Assembly: GCF_963678635.1 (NCBI RefSeq)
Contig: NC_087067.1
Location: 59,316,487-59,380,486 of the forward strand
Length of the DNA stretch: 64,000 bases
DNA from: Symsagittifera roscoffensis
Taxonomy: Eukaryota > Xenacoelomorpha > Acoela > Convolutidae
Direction: 5' to 3'
Part shown: piece by piece, positions 20,004-30,497 of the stretch
Numbering within the stretch: position 1 is the first letter of the stretch
How the letters are laid out: every line of letters starts with the position of its first letter
Notes under the pieces: generated by a model
The model's input: only the letters and a program-made list of their open reading frames with translations
Databases searched by the model: none
Told to the model about the DNA's origin: nothing
Position numbers and translations under genes: made by a program

Positions 20004-21152
20004 TCAAAAGTTAAAGTTCTTCCCCCCCCCCCCCCAGATTTCGCTCAAGTCATCCCTCTGCTCTCTCAGCACTGTTCCTCGGTTTTTTCTCAACAACCTG
20101 TGTGAGTGATGCGACATCCGAGCCAATCTTACGCACTTGGGGACCGAGAAGGCTTTGTCTATCAATACCCTTTGGCTGGATACCTCCACCATCGCCATGT
20201 GCTATGGGTAGTGGCTGCCGCATAGGTTGGCCTCACTGACCCCCTAGGGACTTCGCATTTAGAGGTAGACCGTCGGCTTCATTCATAGGAAATCCCATTT
20301 CCGCCTCAAGTCCGACCTTCCAGCTTTTGATGTGTTTCTGGGTTACCTGCACCACCCCGGGCCATGACTCCACGCGTTCACCAAATGGTGTTCAGACTCT
20401 AGCCTCTCCAGTGACTGCAGACTGCACATCCTTGAGAAGAATCCCAGAGCTGTTGCTATATTCACAGTGGTACTCGCGTAACACTCAGCCACTATCTGTA
20501 CTTCACTCTTCTCCCTCTCTGTGATATCTTCAAACCAAGTGACTAGATCTTCTTTTTGGAAGGATTGTACCCTAATGCATGACCGTCCATCACAGGTGTG
20601 CTCGCTATTTCCACACGTCGAATCAAGACAACTACCCGGCTCCAGCTTCTTCGCCGACCCTAGTTTGTTCATCGCTCCGCCTGGCTCCTTCACCTGAGGC
20701 AAGATCAACTTGTGCACTACACTCAATGTCGCTAGATCCTCGTCCTCCGTTGGTGCTAACCTCACTCGCTCTGTGACTTCCTCGATCAGGCTCGCGTGGG
20801 GATGTGGGCACCAGGAGGGCCTAAGCAATTTCCACACCACTCCCAGATTCGTGACTAGCATTCCGTTCCCGTTACCCATCTTCAGCTCGACTCTTTTACT
20901 TGAGCGCGGTACGCTTATCACCTCTGGTGTTTTTTCGAGAATCAAGCCCAAGCTTGGTCTCTCTCTCTCTACTGTGGCTATTTCCACTATCTTCTCTGTC
21001 CAAAACTTCAGTAGCTCCGCTACCTCATAGTTCCTGTGAGCGCCTCCGGCTTCCGAGTCCAAGAAGGGGTTGTACGCCATCCCCATTACTCCAGACACGT
21101 ACTGATATTCTCCCTTCTTTTTGGGTTTCGAGTACTCTCCTGACGAAGCCAA
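20004..21152 (-). pseudogene. Accessory polyprotein copy 2, distal segment
   Basis: ORF 21152-20343 (269 codons) joins, without a break, what copy 1 has as three ORFs. A frameshift near 20340-20380 (a 9-10 base deletion relative to copy 1) leads into 20198-20004, which ends in a Gly run because a C tract (20023-20035) replaced the shorter tract of copy 1. It confirms that the copy 1 pieces belong to one protein. Function unknown. Confidence 0.5.
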
Positions 21153-21229
21153 GTTACGGTGTACGTTGTGTCCCTCCTCAAGATTCTTTTTATAGAATCT
21201 CTGTATCTCGTCTAACTTTCTGTGGCTTT

Positions 21230-22279
21230 CTAGAGACGCCTGGAACCATCCTCCTTTTCTATCCCAGTACTCTGGTATACATTCAAAATGACTGCTGAGA
21301 CTCTCCTTTCCACTGTCTTACTTCCGATTGCTCTTTGTTGACATGCTAGGATGGTACTGTCGTTCATCACCGACAATATCCACCTCAAGAAACAAGTAGC
21401 ATCTTTCCTCCTAGCCAGGCTCAAGCCTGAATTATCCCTAGCAATGTGTTGCATCGGTGCCTGATATACTTCTAGATTTTTGCCACCTAAATTCAACTTG
21501 TCATGCGAGGTCAGCGTTTCTATTTCTATTCCCACCAGGCTCCATGTGAACATCAGTTGTCCCGCTGTTCTAACAAAAGAAATCGCCATCAACGGCGATG
21601 CCGATGAGGATGTCCTCATCACTTCCTCAAAATGATCCCTTAACAAGTTCTGCCAAGTTCTCTTCAGTTGGCTCGCCAATTCTAATTTGTTAATCACAGC
21701 CTTCTGCTGGTTAGCCCAGTTGCGTCGCTTGCGTGACACTCCACTGTCGAGTTTCTTTAGGCAGTCTTCCAGTTCCTTCAATGTTTCCAGGGCCAACCAC
21801 CACGTCCGGGAGGTATTCCTCGTCTTATACTTCTCAAGAGGATCACTAGTTACTTGCTTCCCAGTGACCTGATGTTCATTTGAGATCCACTCCTTGCCAA
21901 CATCCACTTCCCAGGTCTGGCCGCTCGTCGAACCTCTTTTCATATTCGTCCTCTGGGGCCTGAAGTCTTCTTCAGTTGTCGAGTTGGTGGAAACCTCCAT
22001 CACTTTTTCTACCTCGAGCAGTTTCCTAGGCTCGGAGTTACTCTTGTAGGCTGCCGTCTTCCATCGCGCCAGAACCATGGGAGCCGTCTCCCTCAGGTTT
22101 TTCTCAGAGACCGCGTCCGCCGAAGGACTACCCAATCCCTCTACCTCTCTCTTTCTCTTGCGAGACTTCACGTCTCTACTTGGGGGCGTTGTCGTTATCA
22201 TCACTGATTCAACCTCTTTGTCTCCATCCAACCCTTCCAACTCTTGCCTCCCCTGATCGAGCCCTAAGGATATTAACAC
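21230..22279 (-). pseudogene. Accessory polyprotein copy 2, NLS-like segment (unit A)
   Basis: This 349-codon frame is equivalent to copy 1 2912-1902, uninterrupted, with the SRKRKREVEG basic cluster followed by the helical segment. Immediately upstream the 370-bp block of copy 1 is replaced by a short AT-rich junction, so the frame starts in the junction. It continues, after a stop, into 21152-20343. Confidence 0.5.
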
Positions 22280-22351
22280 TTTTAATTATATTAATAGTCT
22301 CATATTGGAAGTCTCACTCGTCAGTGGCAACTCTAGATTTTTACGGGGAGA

Positions 22352-22938
22352 TCAGGTCAGAGGTGGTGTGGCAGTGTCTGCCCAATTTTCTCCGCTCAGA
22401 TCCTTCAACAGTTCTTGAGTGGTGAATTCCTCCTCTGATGGTTTTAGCTCAGGCGTGTTTCCCACTTCCATCTCCTCTCCTGCCTCACTGAGAGTCTCAT
22501 CCATGCTTTCTTCTTCTGACTCGGCTCTCCTTCTCTCCAGTATCCTCTTGAACCGATCTTCTACGGGGCCGCTTCTTCTGTCTCCAGGGGTGCCCACTGA
22601 CAGGGGTGATGGTGTCACTGGATCCGTTTTCTTGTACTCCGTCAGAGCCACATGCAACGGTCCTGCTGCATCCAGCTCCTTCCCTTTCTGTCTCATCTCC
22701 ACCTGTTCCAGCCCGTAAGGTGCCCGGTATTTTCTTGTGGCAAACTTCATTTCGTCTTTTAGCGCAATGTGACCTTCTTCTACAATCATCCTGCCATCGT
22801 CCTACACCAGTAACATATTCTCCAAACCCGCCCGATCAAACGTTCTCAAGATTTCTCGCACGTCGAATTTCGGGGGCATCGAGCCTCTCATCTTCTTCGC
22901 TTGAGTCGTCCATGAGTTTTTTTTTATCTCACAAGTGA
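22352..22938 (-). pseudogene. Accessory polyprotein copy 2, acidic segment
   Basis: ORF 22789-22352 matches the C-terminal acidic part of copy 1 ORF 4258-3392 (ERRRAESEEESMDETL). The upstream continuation is interrupted by a TAG near 22803 and then by the duplication junction at 22939/22940. It is a fragment. Confidence 0.5.
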
Positions 22939-23689
22939 GATTCAACTTGTCATGCGAGGTCAGCGTTTCTAATTCTATTCCCACCAGGCTCCATGTGAAC
23001 ATCAGTTGTCCCGCTGTTCTAACAAAGGAACTCGCCATCAACGGCGACGCCGATGAGGATGTCCTCATCACTTCCTCAAAATGATCCCTTAACAAGTTCT
23101 GCCAAGTTCTCTTCAGTTGGCTCGCCAATTCTAATTTGTTAATCACAGCCTTCTGCTGGTTAGCCCAGTTGCGTCGCTTGCGTGACACTCCACTGTCGAG
23201 TTTCTTTAGGCAGTCTTCCAGTTCCTTCAATGTTTCCAGGGCCAACCACCACGTCCGGGAGGTATTCCTCGTTTTATACTTCTCAAGAGGATCACTAGTT
23301 ACTTGCTTCCCAGTGACCTGATGTTCATTTGAGATCCACTCCTTGCCAACATCCACTTCCCAGGTCTGGCCGCTCGTCGAACCTCTTTTCATATTCGTCC
23401 TCTGGGGCCTGAAGTCTTCTTCGGTTGTCGAGTTGGTGGAAACCTCCATCACTTTTTCTACCTCGAGCAGTTTCCTAGGCTCGGAGTTACTCTTGTAGGC
23501 TGCCGTCTTCCATCGCGCCAGAACCATGGGAGCCGTCTCCCTCAGGTTTTTCTCAGAGACCGCGTCCGCCGAAGGAGTACCCAATCCCTCTACCTCTCTC
23601 TTTCTCTTGCGAGACTTCACGTCTCTACTTGGGGGCGTTGTCGTTATCATCACTGATTCAACCTCTTTGTCTCCATCCAACCCTTCCAA
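22802..23689 (-). pseudogene. Chimeric accessory ORF across a duplication junction
   Basis: This 295-codon frame starts like the NLS segment (second occurrence, unit B) and, at the junction near 22940, switches into the CEIKKNSWTTQAKKMRGS sequence that normally lies upstream. It is an accidental fusion made by the segmental duplication and is not expected to be a native protein. Confidence 0.6.
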
Positions 23690-23790
23690 CTCTTGCCACC
23701 ACCTGATCGAGCCTTAAGGATATTAATACTTTTAATTATATTAATAGTCTCATATTGGAAGTCTCACTCGTCAGTGGCAACTCTAGATTT

Positions 23791-24746
23791 TTACGGGGAG
23801 ATCAGGTCAGAGGTATCCTCTTGAACCGATATCCTCTTGAACCGATCTTCTACGGGGCCGCTTCTTCTGTCTCCAGGGGTGCCCACTGACAGGGGTGATG
23901 GTGTCACTGGATCCGTTTTCTTGTACTCCGTCAGAGCCACATACAACGGTCCTGCTGCATCCAGCTCCTTCACTTCCTGTCTCATCTCCACCTGTTCCAG
24001 TCCGTAAGGTGCCCGGTATTTTCTTGTGGCAAACATCATTTCGTCTTTTAGCGCAACGTGACCTTCTTCTTCAATCATCCTGCCATCGTCCTATCACCCG
24101 CCCGATCAAACGTTCTCAAGACTTCTCGCACCTCGAATTTCGGGGGCATCGAGCCTCTCATCTTCTTCGCTTGAGTCGTCCATGAGTTTTTTTTTATCTC
24201 ACAAGTGTGAAAATAGACCGCTGCGGTGTAGCCGATGAATAGGGGATCCCAGCCATCGGTGAATTCCCTTTTCTGCCTCTCCGTCGCCGCTCTCGCAAAC
24301 AGGGATGGGACCACCAGGGAACTGTTCATTCCCAGGGTCATTCTCCTGACCGTTGGGAACTCGGGAATGGTCGCTGGCAGGATTTCCTTCTCTAGTATAG
24401 CCTCTAGTTCCCTTTTCACCAACTCGAAGCTTTTCTTCCATGCGGGAATTCTCAAGACCTCTTGTCCACTCGCCGTCAGGGGATTCAAGTTCCAGAACTT
24501 GGGATAAGTCTCGATGGGGCCTTCACGTTTTCCCCCCATCCTGCACTGCAGTTGCCCCCGGAAGTTGTATACCATCAACTCGGCATCTTTCACTTTTCCA
24601 AAGAGTACCGTGTTACTCATTTGCGCTCTCAGGGCCTCTTGCTGACACCAGTTGAGTGCCGTCCCATCCAACACACTTATCGGGCTCAAGTGTGCCACAG
24701 AGTTGCGGTAAGCTGCCACTAGAGGATCTGGAAACGCGTATGTCAC
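23791..24746 (-). pseudogene. Accessory polyprotein copy 2, helical segment
   Basis: Frames 24746-24075 and 24078-23791 match copy 1 4500-3600, with a deletion near 24095 (relative to about 3850-3865) and a loss of the Glu/Ser acidic part, replaced by a short repeated CCTCTTGAACCGATAT. The 24746 frame corrects the copy 1 damage around 4300. Function unknown. Confidence 0.5.
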
Positions 24747-25866
24747 TGCTGGTCCGGAAATTGCAAGTTACGACCTCCTCCAGTCCCCGGATTATTCCCA
24801 TTGGATCCGATCTCAACACCAGGCACAGGTCTGTCAACAGAGGCATGCCCTCATTCATCTGTCTCCATTCATCCTTCGTTTTCGGGTTCTTCTCCTCGCC
24901 AGTCATGTGTCGATTCTGCATCAGGAGATATTCCACCAGCAGCGTCTTCAGTCCCGCAGCACACTTATAGAAGTAGGTGTCTATGCTCGAGTGGGTCTTA
25001 CTCATCGACTGAAGCTCCCCATATTTCGTCAGCCTATGAAATGACACCAGCTCACCATGGGTTAAGAGCACCAGAGCCAGATACCCATAAATTCGCAGTG
25101 TCTCCACACCCCTGCTGAACATATACGCTGGGCCCATGTTAAACAGGTACCTCGGGCAAACTAGGTACAGGGCTAGCAAAAGGCTTATGGGCATGTTCAA
25201 TATTTCTCGTACAAAGGTCCCGAAAATGGTCTCTTTCGCGCTAAACACTCCAGCCATGACTTCCTTTCCCCAACAAGGACTCAAGAACTTGAGAATCTCG
25301 TGATCTCTTCTCGTCCGCAGCTCGCCCTTCGCGTGCTCCCTCCAGAACCCTGCAATGGTAACCTCGTTTGCAGCCGTGACGAACCTGGTCACCGTCATCT
25401 CTCTCCCCTCGGCCACTTCCAACTGCTCCCCAAGAAAACTCCAGATCTGCTTCACAAGAGGTGGGGCGTTTTCCTTTGTCTTCTCTGTGGCGTTTTCTAG
25501 CCATGGTGTCAGGAACGGCCACCTGCCTCTCTCTTGCGTCAGTCGGTGCACCATCGACTCCAGTTGCTTCTCGGTCGCAGCCACATTTTTTCTCTCGTTA
25601 CTTGGTCCCCTTGATTTACTGGTACAGCTCGTAATGGTCAAATCCATACTTCGGTACCACAAACTGGCCGTCAAGTGACTTATAATTGGGTGGTCATCCC
25701 CTATAGCCGGACTGAACTTGAGTTGTCTGGCGAAGTTCGATATCTCTAGCAAGAGGACTTCATCCAATACAATGAGGATATCTGCTAATTCATAGAAGCC
25801 CCTCAACGCGTGGGACACATCCGCCCACGCCGCCGCCAGTTCTGACTTGCGAAGCCTCAAGTTCAT
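24613..25866 (-). pseudogene. Accessory polyprotein copy 2, large helical domain
   Basis: This 417-codon frame equals copy 1 5633-4602 and extends past the copy 1 frameshift, until its own frameshift near 24765 moves the natural frame to 24746. It shares the upstream in-frame TAG with copy 1. Very few differences separate it from copy 1 over 25200-25866, indicating a recent duplication or gene conversion. Confidence 0.55.
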
Positions 25867-26462
25867 TGGTTCCTACTCTCGATCGGGAGCTGCCATCAGG
25901 ATCCGCCATGCATTCCCCTCAGCTATCAAGATCAGCACCGCATACACAAACTGCAGAGCGGGAGACATGCTCGCGTACCCGGGGATGTCGTGAAGACCAC
26001 TCTTGTCTTAGGCCCAAACCGGGGAGTGACGTTTTCTTGCACCTCGTTCATCGCGGCAAATAACGTCTGGCGCAGGCTCATCACCTTTGAGTTGCTCAAG
26101 AAAGCCACTCTGACTTTATTGCGACCACCAACATCTGATTCAGTTCAGCACCTGGCAGCTAGTATACCAGGGTTTCCGGCCAGAATACTTTGGGAGACGT
26201 TCCCTCAAAGTCTGACCCTGCCACAAGGATCACCCTCGCGGCTGCTGGATCCGCCCTATCGTAAATTGCCAATGTCTTGGCCAATCGGGCACTCCCGCAG
26301 GGTTTTACATATCTTGGGTCATCTGCCAATCCCGCACCTTCATAAGCAGCATCTGGCAGTTCCATCTCTCTTGGGTCCAACAGCTTGTCTACTACCCTCA
26401 ACTGCGCGGGAGTTGCCAACCTGATTCTGGCAATGATCGTTCGGTGCTTAGGGGGCTCCACT
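25867..26462 (-). pseudogene. Accessory polyprotein copy 2, segment truncated by gap
   Basis: Equivalent to copy 1 5634-6231. The ORF 26461-26159 is cut at the run of N. The same internal stops as copy 1 are present. Confidence 0.45.
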
Positions 26463-26662
26463 NNNNNNNNNNNNNNNNNNNNNNNNNNNNNNNNNNNNNN
26501 NNNNNNNNNNNNNNNNNNNNNNNNNNNNNNNNNNNNNNNNNNNNNNNNNNNNNNNNNNNNNNNNNNNNNNNNNNNNNNNNNNNNNNNNNNNNNNNNNNNN
26601 NNNNNNNNNNNNNNNNNNNNNNNNNNNNNNNNNNNNNNNNNNNNNNNNNNNNNNNNNNNNNN
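26463..26662. other. Assembly gap, 200 N
   Basis: Exactly 200 N, a conventional placeholder. Composition changes from balanced to AT-rich across it, so the join rests on scaffolding rather than sequence. Confidence 1.
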
Positions 26663-27339
26663 GATTCGTGGATTTATATTTTTTAAATAATTTTTACACT
26701 AATCAGCAAAGTGAAGCCAAAAAAAAACAAAAAAATGGAAGCATACAAAATTTTGGATTTTTAAGGCTGAGTTTGAAAAATCAAATTGATATAATTTTTT
26801 CCAGCCTTCCAAAACAATAAATTTTAGCAGGAATGTCTAGGCAAAAGGAGAAACTATATTAACTTTAACTGGCAGTGAAATCTAAGAGAATTGTTTTGTG
26901 AAATTAAAAATAAATAAATGGAGAAAAAAGCTTCTTGACTCACAAATTTAAAGGCCTCAGAGCGCAAGATCAGCTTTTAAAATTAGAACTAAAAAAGAGA
27001 TAATCAATCGAATGAAAATAGACAGTATTGGGTTTCGATCTTATAAGTGAATTAAAGACACTGTTTGGTGTTTTTTTTGGAAAAGCTTAACTCCTTTTAT
27101 GAAAATGTTAGCTTTTTTTAAATGAGTATAGCTTAAATTTTTCAATGTTTTTGACCAAAATGGAAGAGAAATCATTATACTTCTTCTAGCTCAAAAAATT
27201 GAAAAAGCCGCCTGGTTTGCTTGCTTTTTATCCTAATGTCTTATTAACAACTGCATGACGAATTGTAGCAACAAAAATGTTCACGACAAAAAATAGCACC
27301 GAAAGTTTAAAAAATCAAAGAAAGAACAACAAGACTCCT
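26663..27339. other. AT-rich non-coding DNA
   Basis: A- and T-rich with many homopolymers. No supported gene, RNA or repeat was seen. Confidence 0.6.
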
Positions 27340-28131
27340 TGGATTACGGTTAAGCCCTGAAAGTTCCGATTGCCTGAAGGTCTATGAAGCAGTAATAGCA
27401 TGAAAAAGTTGCGTGAACTGAAACAAAATGAAAAAAAAATAAAATTTGAGGTTTTTTGTACCCCACACGCCATATAAAGTACAAAATGATAGATTTCGCT
27501 CCTTGTAACAAATCAATCATGGCAAATAAGCTTCTTTTAACCAATTTGGAATGATTCAAAGACGGATTAAATCCGCTTACGCGGCTTAAATACATCGCGC
27601 GTTAATTGTCCTAAAATGGTCAAATTGGCAATCTTAAAACCCTATAACATTACGGAAAAGATCACAGATGACATTTTCTTTTTGTTCCGACTTTCGATAC
27701 AAAAGTATCGGAATATTTTTGCTCGAGGTGGATTTTTTTTTTTCTTCAGACAAGTTTCGACTTTTAATTTCGAACTGTTTTAAATCATTCGAAAACTATT
27801 GTTGTCCTGAGCTTAACTTTGAAAAAATATTTCACTTTTTCGTAAAGTTATGAGGGTTTAAAGATTGCCATTTTGGCCATTTTGACCAATTTGGGATATC
27901 ATTCGCGCTATTAACGCATGAACGGAGATTTACTCCATCTTAGAAATCGTTCCAAATTGGCTGAAAGAAGCTTATTTGCCATTATTGATTTGTTACAGGG
28001 AGCGAAATTTATTCTTTTGTACTGAATATGGCGTGTGGGGGGTTGTTTCTCAAAGAAAAAAAATCAAATTTTAGAAAAAAAAATTTCTTTTTATTTTATT
28101 ACATTTTATTTTTATAGGTTATTACTGCTCC
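27340..28131. repeat. Foldback (inverted-repeat) element, left arm and most of right arm
   Basis: The stretch 27348-27700 (reading through AAGCCCTGAAAGTTCCGATTGCC, CCCCACACGCCATATAAAGT and GCAAATAAGCTTCTTTTAACC) is the inverted complement of 27780-28131 (GGCTGAAAGAAGCTTATTTGCC, GAATATGGCGTGTGGGG), with a spacer of about 80 bp. The right arm is interrupted at 28131/28132 by the BEL element and resumes near 37802. Related arms are at 38165-38400, 45118-45180 and 47890-48350. No transposase is encoded, so it is a non-autonomous repeat. Confidence 0.75.
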
Positions 28132-28213
28132 TGTTAATGCTACATAGCATTAAAAGTGAAAATATGAAAGTATAGTATAAAACCAGTATAGTTGCTTAGC
28201 AACAGCAGCTATA

Positions 28214-28269
28214 TAGCTCAGCGTATACATAGTTTGTTCCGGGGAGTTCGGCGTGGGTTCGATCCTCAC
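28214..28269 (+). promoter_or_regulatory. tRNA-like A box and B box in 5' LTR
   Basis: TAGCTCAGCGT (28214-28224) matches the Pol III A box, and GGTTCGATCC (28256-28265) matches the B box, 31 bp apart as in a tRNA gene. The B box lies in a perfect T-arm: stem GTGGG/CTCAC (28253-28257, 28265-28269) around the loop TTCGATC. The acceptor stem and D-stem pairing are not preserved. It is therefore a tRNA-derived or tRNA-mimicking remnant, not a functional tRNA. Confidence 0.55.
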
Positions 28270-28578
28270 CTAAGTCGTTTCATTTGAGAAACCTATTTGA
28301 GCCGAATCTGACAGAACATAAAACGCTAATATTTTAATCGGTTCAAAATTGGTTTTCACTTGAGTTTCTGTTAATTAAACTGCGTGAACTAAGTATGATT
28401 TCATTGTGAAAAAAACACATAAATCACATAAATCAGGGCATGAGCAAGCCCACTGTTTAACTTGATACGTGTAATGTTGTTGCTAATTCCGTGCAAAAAA
28501 CTTACTAAAATTCGCCGTTTATTGACTCTCTTGAATTAAGCCGATTCTGTTTCCTGTTTTTATAAGTTATAAAAAAGT

Positions 28579-28589
28579 TATAAAAAAGG
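28579..28589 (+). promoter_or_regulatory. TATA-like box in 5' LTR
   Basis: TATAAAAAAGG, preceded by a second TATAAAAAAG, is in the interior of the LTR and repeated at 37025-37035 in the 3' LTR. It is the likely Pol II promoter core of the element. This is inferred from sequence only. Confidence 0.4.
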
Positions 28590-29486
28590 CCAGAATATTT
28601 TGGTGCCGCGCCAATTGGGAAACAAAAAACCAAGGACCTGGAAACAGAAAACAAACCGATACGTGAACTAGCCGAAAGACGATGTGGCCTAAATAACCGA
28701 AATATCCTATCAATGGAAATTCGCCAAAGTGAGCAGCCGACAAACTAGATCTCAGAAGTTCAACAACTTCCAACAAAGCCGACAACCCAGAGGCCGACAT
28801 CACACAAGGCTGAAAGTTTTTTTTTGTGGAATCTTCGTGTACTTTTGGACTCAGGCCCGGTGAACTACCTGCAAAAAACTTGTACGATCGAACCTGTGCT
28901 TTCAACTAACTTTTAGATTCTAATTTGTGCCAGTTTTTTAACCAAAAAAAAAGCGCTACTTTTTTGATTATCAGTGCTATAAAATTACATACGATGTTGT
29001 TAATTGCAAACCGATTAAGACCGTACTAGATACCTAATCCTAGTTCATACCCGGTACCCTATTACCCCAGGATAGTTTCGAACCCAAAAAAGTTTGTGAA
29101 AAAAATCCAGAAAAAATTCCAAAAATTTTTTGCAAAAAAAAACAAATAAAATTTTTCAAAAAAAAAAATTTTCTCGAAAAACAAAAAGTTATTCCAAATT
29201 TTCCCAAAACTTTCACTGACAAAAAAAAATTTTTTTGCCCGATTTTAGAGCAAAATTGAAAAACACCGTTTTCTTCTCGCTTGTTCAACCGTTTAAACCG
29301 TCAATCAAGTCGAGCAAGTTTTTTGAGTGAATCCCTACCTCGGTTTCCTCCAGTGGTTGGATAAACTTTAAAAATTTGCTCGGCTCGCCCCGTTTTCGGC
29401 TGCATACCGCCGCGACCGTTTTTACTACCGTTTCGCCGTAACGTCGTTGAGTTTAACCGATAAACCGTGCGCGTTAACTTAAATAG

Positions 29487-30497
29487 TACTGAATCGAAGC
29501 CTGGGCAAAACCTTACAAAACCTTCAGCTAAGTGTTCTTAAAGTTATTATCGTGATAATTATTTTTTTTTCTTTTCATTTCTATGTGACGACTTTACATC
29601 AACAGACTCCTTAAACTGATTGCCATTAAAACAACCGTATTGCTTATCACTCTCAATGGTGTTCATCATTGCTGCGAATTCTCTCCATCACTCCTAAAAT
29701 ACATTACCATTAACTCTGCAAAAACGCCTCGTCGACACTTTTAAAGCAGTTCCAGGTATAAGCTTTAATTTGAATGCAAATAACCGGCAAAAGAATGTTC
29801 AATATCTTTTAAGCAATTCACCAAAATGTATGAGAAAAACTTTATAAATAGGCAGGATGTTATAAAAATTTCATTGAGCAAGCATAGATCAAACAACGAT
29901 AACCCACTTACACCAGAAAATCTGATTAAAGTTTTAAAGAATATAAAAACAAAATATCAGCCATTATTTACGTACACCGTCAAAATACCCCCAATATTTA
30001 TGGACGTTTGGTTGAAACAGGAATTTTAACAATTAAGGTGACCAAACATTTAATATCAAAAAGAAAAGCTAGCAACAAAGAACTAATTCGTAAGCTTCAA
30101 TTAATTCATTCTCCGGCGTTTTTAGAACTGAAAAATTTGAGTATCATTCGACGTTATTTCCCAATCTGTCCTAACTTATCAATAAAGTTAAAAGTCGTCG
30201 ACCAAGTTCAAGGAAAAGAAAAGCAGATAAGCAAAAGATTTCACAAATGACAACAGTTGAAGAGTATTTAGCATTTGTTAGGCATTATAAATCTTGATTT
30301 GTTTTTTTTTCATTAGTTAAATTCATCTTTATTTTCAATCTTGTAGTTTGTTGTCCTTCTGTTCCGTAGGCAACGAGAATTGTAGGTGTCTTGCGAGGAT
30401 CCTCTCCTTCGGTATAGGACGCGGTTACTTGAATTGACTCTAGTTTGATTCCGTCAACCGACACAATTTTCTTTTGCTCTTAGTTAATATCAAATAT
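29487..30497 (+). other. BEL 5' leader with short unrecognised ORFs
   Basis: Between the LTR and the first Gag Met lie two overlapping plus-strand frames, 29826-30029 and 30008-30250, that read as one lysine-rich protein with a frame change (TPENLIKVLKNIK; ELIRKLQLIHSPAF). I do not recognise it. It may be foreign DNA captured in the leader. No primer binding site could be fixed. Confidence 0.35.
30288..30483 (-). other. Antisense open frame in BEL leader
   Basis: The minus strand is open for about 64 codons between stops, without an ATG, and reads as a plausible globular sequence (VSVDGIKLESIQVTASYT; KTPTILVAYGTEG). It is GC-richer than its surroundings. It may be an exon-like or transposon fragment inserted antisense. 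I do not recognise the family. Confidence 0.25.

Larger units (their letters stand above)
21491..24205. repeat. Internal tandem duplication in accessory copy 2
   Basis: Unit A 21491-22939 and unit B 22940-24205 both begin ATTCAACTTGTCATGCGAGG and both end near TTTTATCTCACAAGTG. Unit B is shorter by about 180 bp through two deletions. At several sites unit B agrees with copy 1 rather than with unit A (for example TTTCTAATTCTATTCC at 22967 versus TTTCTATTTCTATTCC at 21518), so it may come from recombination between elements rather than simple tandem duplication. Confidence 0.85.
19898..26462 (-). repeat. Second copy of the accessory polyprotein region
   Basis: Near-identical to 589-6231 (for example 4602-5633 equals 24835-25866, and 5926-6230 equals 26159-26463), in the same orientation. 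It differs by indels, a missing 370-bp block (copy 1 2972-3342) and an internal duplication. It begins abruptly at 19898 and is cut by the assembly gap at 26463, so the SGNH-like part of this copy is not visible. It lies upstream of gag on the coding strand, as expected if elements are arranged in tandem. Confidence 0.92.
28132..29486 (+). repeat. 5' LTR of the BEL element
   Basis: Aligned by eye to 36578-37801. The start TGTTAATGC is clear. The end is placed after the last shared sequence CGTTAACTT(A/G)AATA. It differs from the 3' LTR by scattered substitutions and by extra A/T-rich blocks at about 29080-29235 and near 29355. It contains a tRNA-like module and TATA-like motifs. Confidence 0.88.

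Noticed and set aside
28207-28275. A real tRNA gene in the BEL LTR
   Set aside because: The T-arm is perfect, but acceptor and D stems do not pair and the anticodon arm is only 3 bp; it is kept only as a tRNA-like regulatory module.
28567-28905. Minus-strand ORF in the BEL LTR, repeated at 37013-37249
   Set aside because: It recurs only because the LTR is repeated; the length differs between copies and it has no recognisable motif.
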